Assembly (NCBI GenBank): GCA_963778465.1
Contig: CAVZUK010000004.1
Span: 62,001 to 126,000 of the forward strand
From: CAVZBW01 sp963778465
GTDB taxonomy: Bacteria > Actinomycetota > Acidimicrobiia > Acidimicrobiales > RAAP-2
Direction: 5' to 3'
Length of the DNA: 64,000 bases
In this document: positions 63,279-64,000 of the stretch, one piece after another
Layout of the letters: every line of letters starts with the position of its first letter
Position numbering within the stretch: position 1 is the stretch's first letter
Notes under the pieces: generated by a model
What the model was told of the DNA's origin: nothing
The model's input: only the letters and a program-made list of their open reading frames with translations
Database searches by the model: none
Position numbers and translations under genes: made by a program

Positions 63279-63364
63279 CGGGGGCCTCCTCGTCGGTCGG
63301 GCCGACACTAGTCAAGCCGTCTCGGGGACCACGAGGCCGGAGAGAACTCTTGCCGACGGTGGCC

Positions 63365-64000
63365 TCAGCCCTTCTCGTACCAGGCAAGGATGGCGAGGAT
63401 GTTCGGGACGACCATCAAGCCGGCGTCGATGCCGTACAGGATCTGGTGAACCGCGAGGCCCTCGCCGGTGGCCAGCAGGTGGTTGGCGATCTCCCGTGAG
63501 GGTCGGCTCGTCGAGATCCAGCCGCGTTCCTTCAGCCCTTCGACGAACCGCGTGATCTCCCAGATCCAATTGCGGTGCACCGCGGAGAGGGTCTCTGCGA
63601 TGTCGGTCTCGTCCCGATTGGCCTGGAAGAAGTCCACCATCGCCAGCACCAAGGGACGCTCTCCCACGGTCGGCTCGTTCATTCTCTGGACGGCCAGCGT
63701 CACGATGTCCTCGATCGAGGTGGCCTTGGGGTCGAGCTCGTAGGGGACCTCGGTCCAGGTGCTCCGGAGCGCCTGTCGCTTCGCGATGACGTCGAGGAAG
63801 CACGACCTCTTGTCCTCGAAGTGAAAGTAGAAGGCGCCCCTCGTGTAGGGCGTGCCCGCCACGATGTCGTCGATCGTCGCCGCCGTGTAGCCCTTCGTGG
63901 AGAACACCGTATTGGCCGACCTGATCAGCTCTTCGTAGGTGCGTTCACGGCGGAGCTGGAACTTGGTCTTGTGCTTCGGCTTCTCCGTCGGGTGGACCAC
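63365..64000 (-). CDS. TetR-family transcriptional regulator
   Basis: 211 residues to the window edge. N-terminal helix-turn-helix with YTAATIDDIVAGTPYTRGAF and YFHFEDKRSCFLDVI, then a helical ligand domain (ERPLVLAMVDFFQANRDE). The codon at 63998-64000 is a GTG that could be the start, but the frame may extend outside the window. Probably controls the downstream CrtC/AttH-like gene or genes beyond the edge. Confidence 0.9.
   Translation of the reverse strand: MVHPTEKPKHKTKFQLRRERTYEELIRSANTVFSTKGYTAATIDDIVAGTPYTRGAFYFHFEDKRSCFLDVIAKRQALRSTWTEVPYELDPKATSIEDIVTLAVQRMNEPTVGERPLVLAMVDFFQANRDETDIAETLSAVHRNWIWEITRFVEGLKERGWISTSRPSREIANHLLATGEGLAVHQILYGIDAGLMVVPNILAILAWYEKG

Noticed and set aside
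1..64000. CRISPR array, rRNA operon or insertion sequence
   Set aside because: No regularly spaced repeats, no rRNA-like stretches and no transposase with terminal inverted repeats were seen.

Overview
The window is high-G+C DNA with dense, often GTG-initiated genes and many 4-nt stop/start overlaps. The run miaB-miaA-dapF-hflX-dapC-dapD-dapE, followed by lexA and nrdR, together with LexA boxes of the CGAAC-N4-GTTCG type, points to an actinobacterium, most likely of the Acidimicrobiia. That placement is inferred from gene order and motifs, not from a search.

Layout. 1-17.4 kb is a conserved core: tRNA modification (miaB, miaA), lysine/peptidoglycan precursor synthesis (dapF, dapC, dapD, dapE), hflX, lexA with a divergent SOS membrane protein, nrdR, a PIG-L deacetylase, dinB, an L,D-transpeptidase, glnD and a secreted S15-type hydrolase. 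A tRNA-Cys at 17.47 kb is followed by a decayed tyrosine integrase and opens an accessory region up to about 42 kb. That region holds three beta-helix surface proteins (one only a fragment), a Cry-like pore-forming toxin fused to a jacalin-type lectin, an arsenic module (arsI, aquaglyceroporin, CoA-disulfide-reductase-like enzyme and a pstS on one strand, arsR divergent), and a complete pstSCAB operon bracketed by two OmpR-type regulators with damaged phosphorylation sites. It continues with a second ArsR, an NlpC/P60 hydrolase, small unknown genes and a second, apparently leaderless SOS gene. 42.5-56.9 kb is ordinary metabolism and transport: an ABC-2 exporter, GH15 trehalase/glucoamylase, enoyl-CoA hydratase, methyltransferase plus cupin, zwf, an RCK-pore-RCK potassium channel, a two-component system and an alcohol dehydrogenase. 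A tRNA-Val at 56.98 kb has a degenerate copy of its 3' half at 60.63 kb, bounding a small putative island with an arylsulfatase and a DUF302 protein. The window ends with small unknown genes, a CrtC/AttH-like protein and a TetR regulator.

How genes work together. LexA would repress itself, the divergent single-pass membrane protein and the unknown gene at 40.3 kb; both of these targets have a LexA box inside a near-consensus promoter and appear to start translation at the first transcribed base. The arsenic and phosphate genes look like one physiological unit, because arsenate enters through phosphate transporters: a binding protein and pore are coupled to a C-As lyase and a disulfide reductase, and the neighbouring Pst operon carries its own noncanonical regulators.

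Caution: at least six single-base frame breaks interrupt otherwise well-formed genes (dinB, glnD, toxin twice, a beta-helix gene, the disulfide reductase), several of them in G or C runs. Consensus sequence error is a serious alternative to true pseudogenes.
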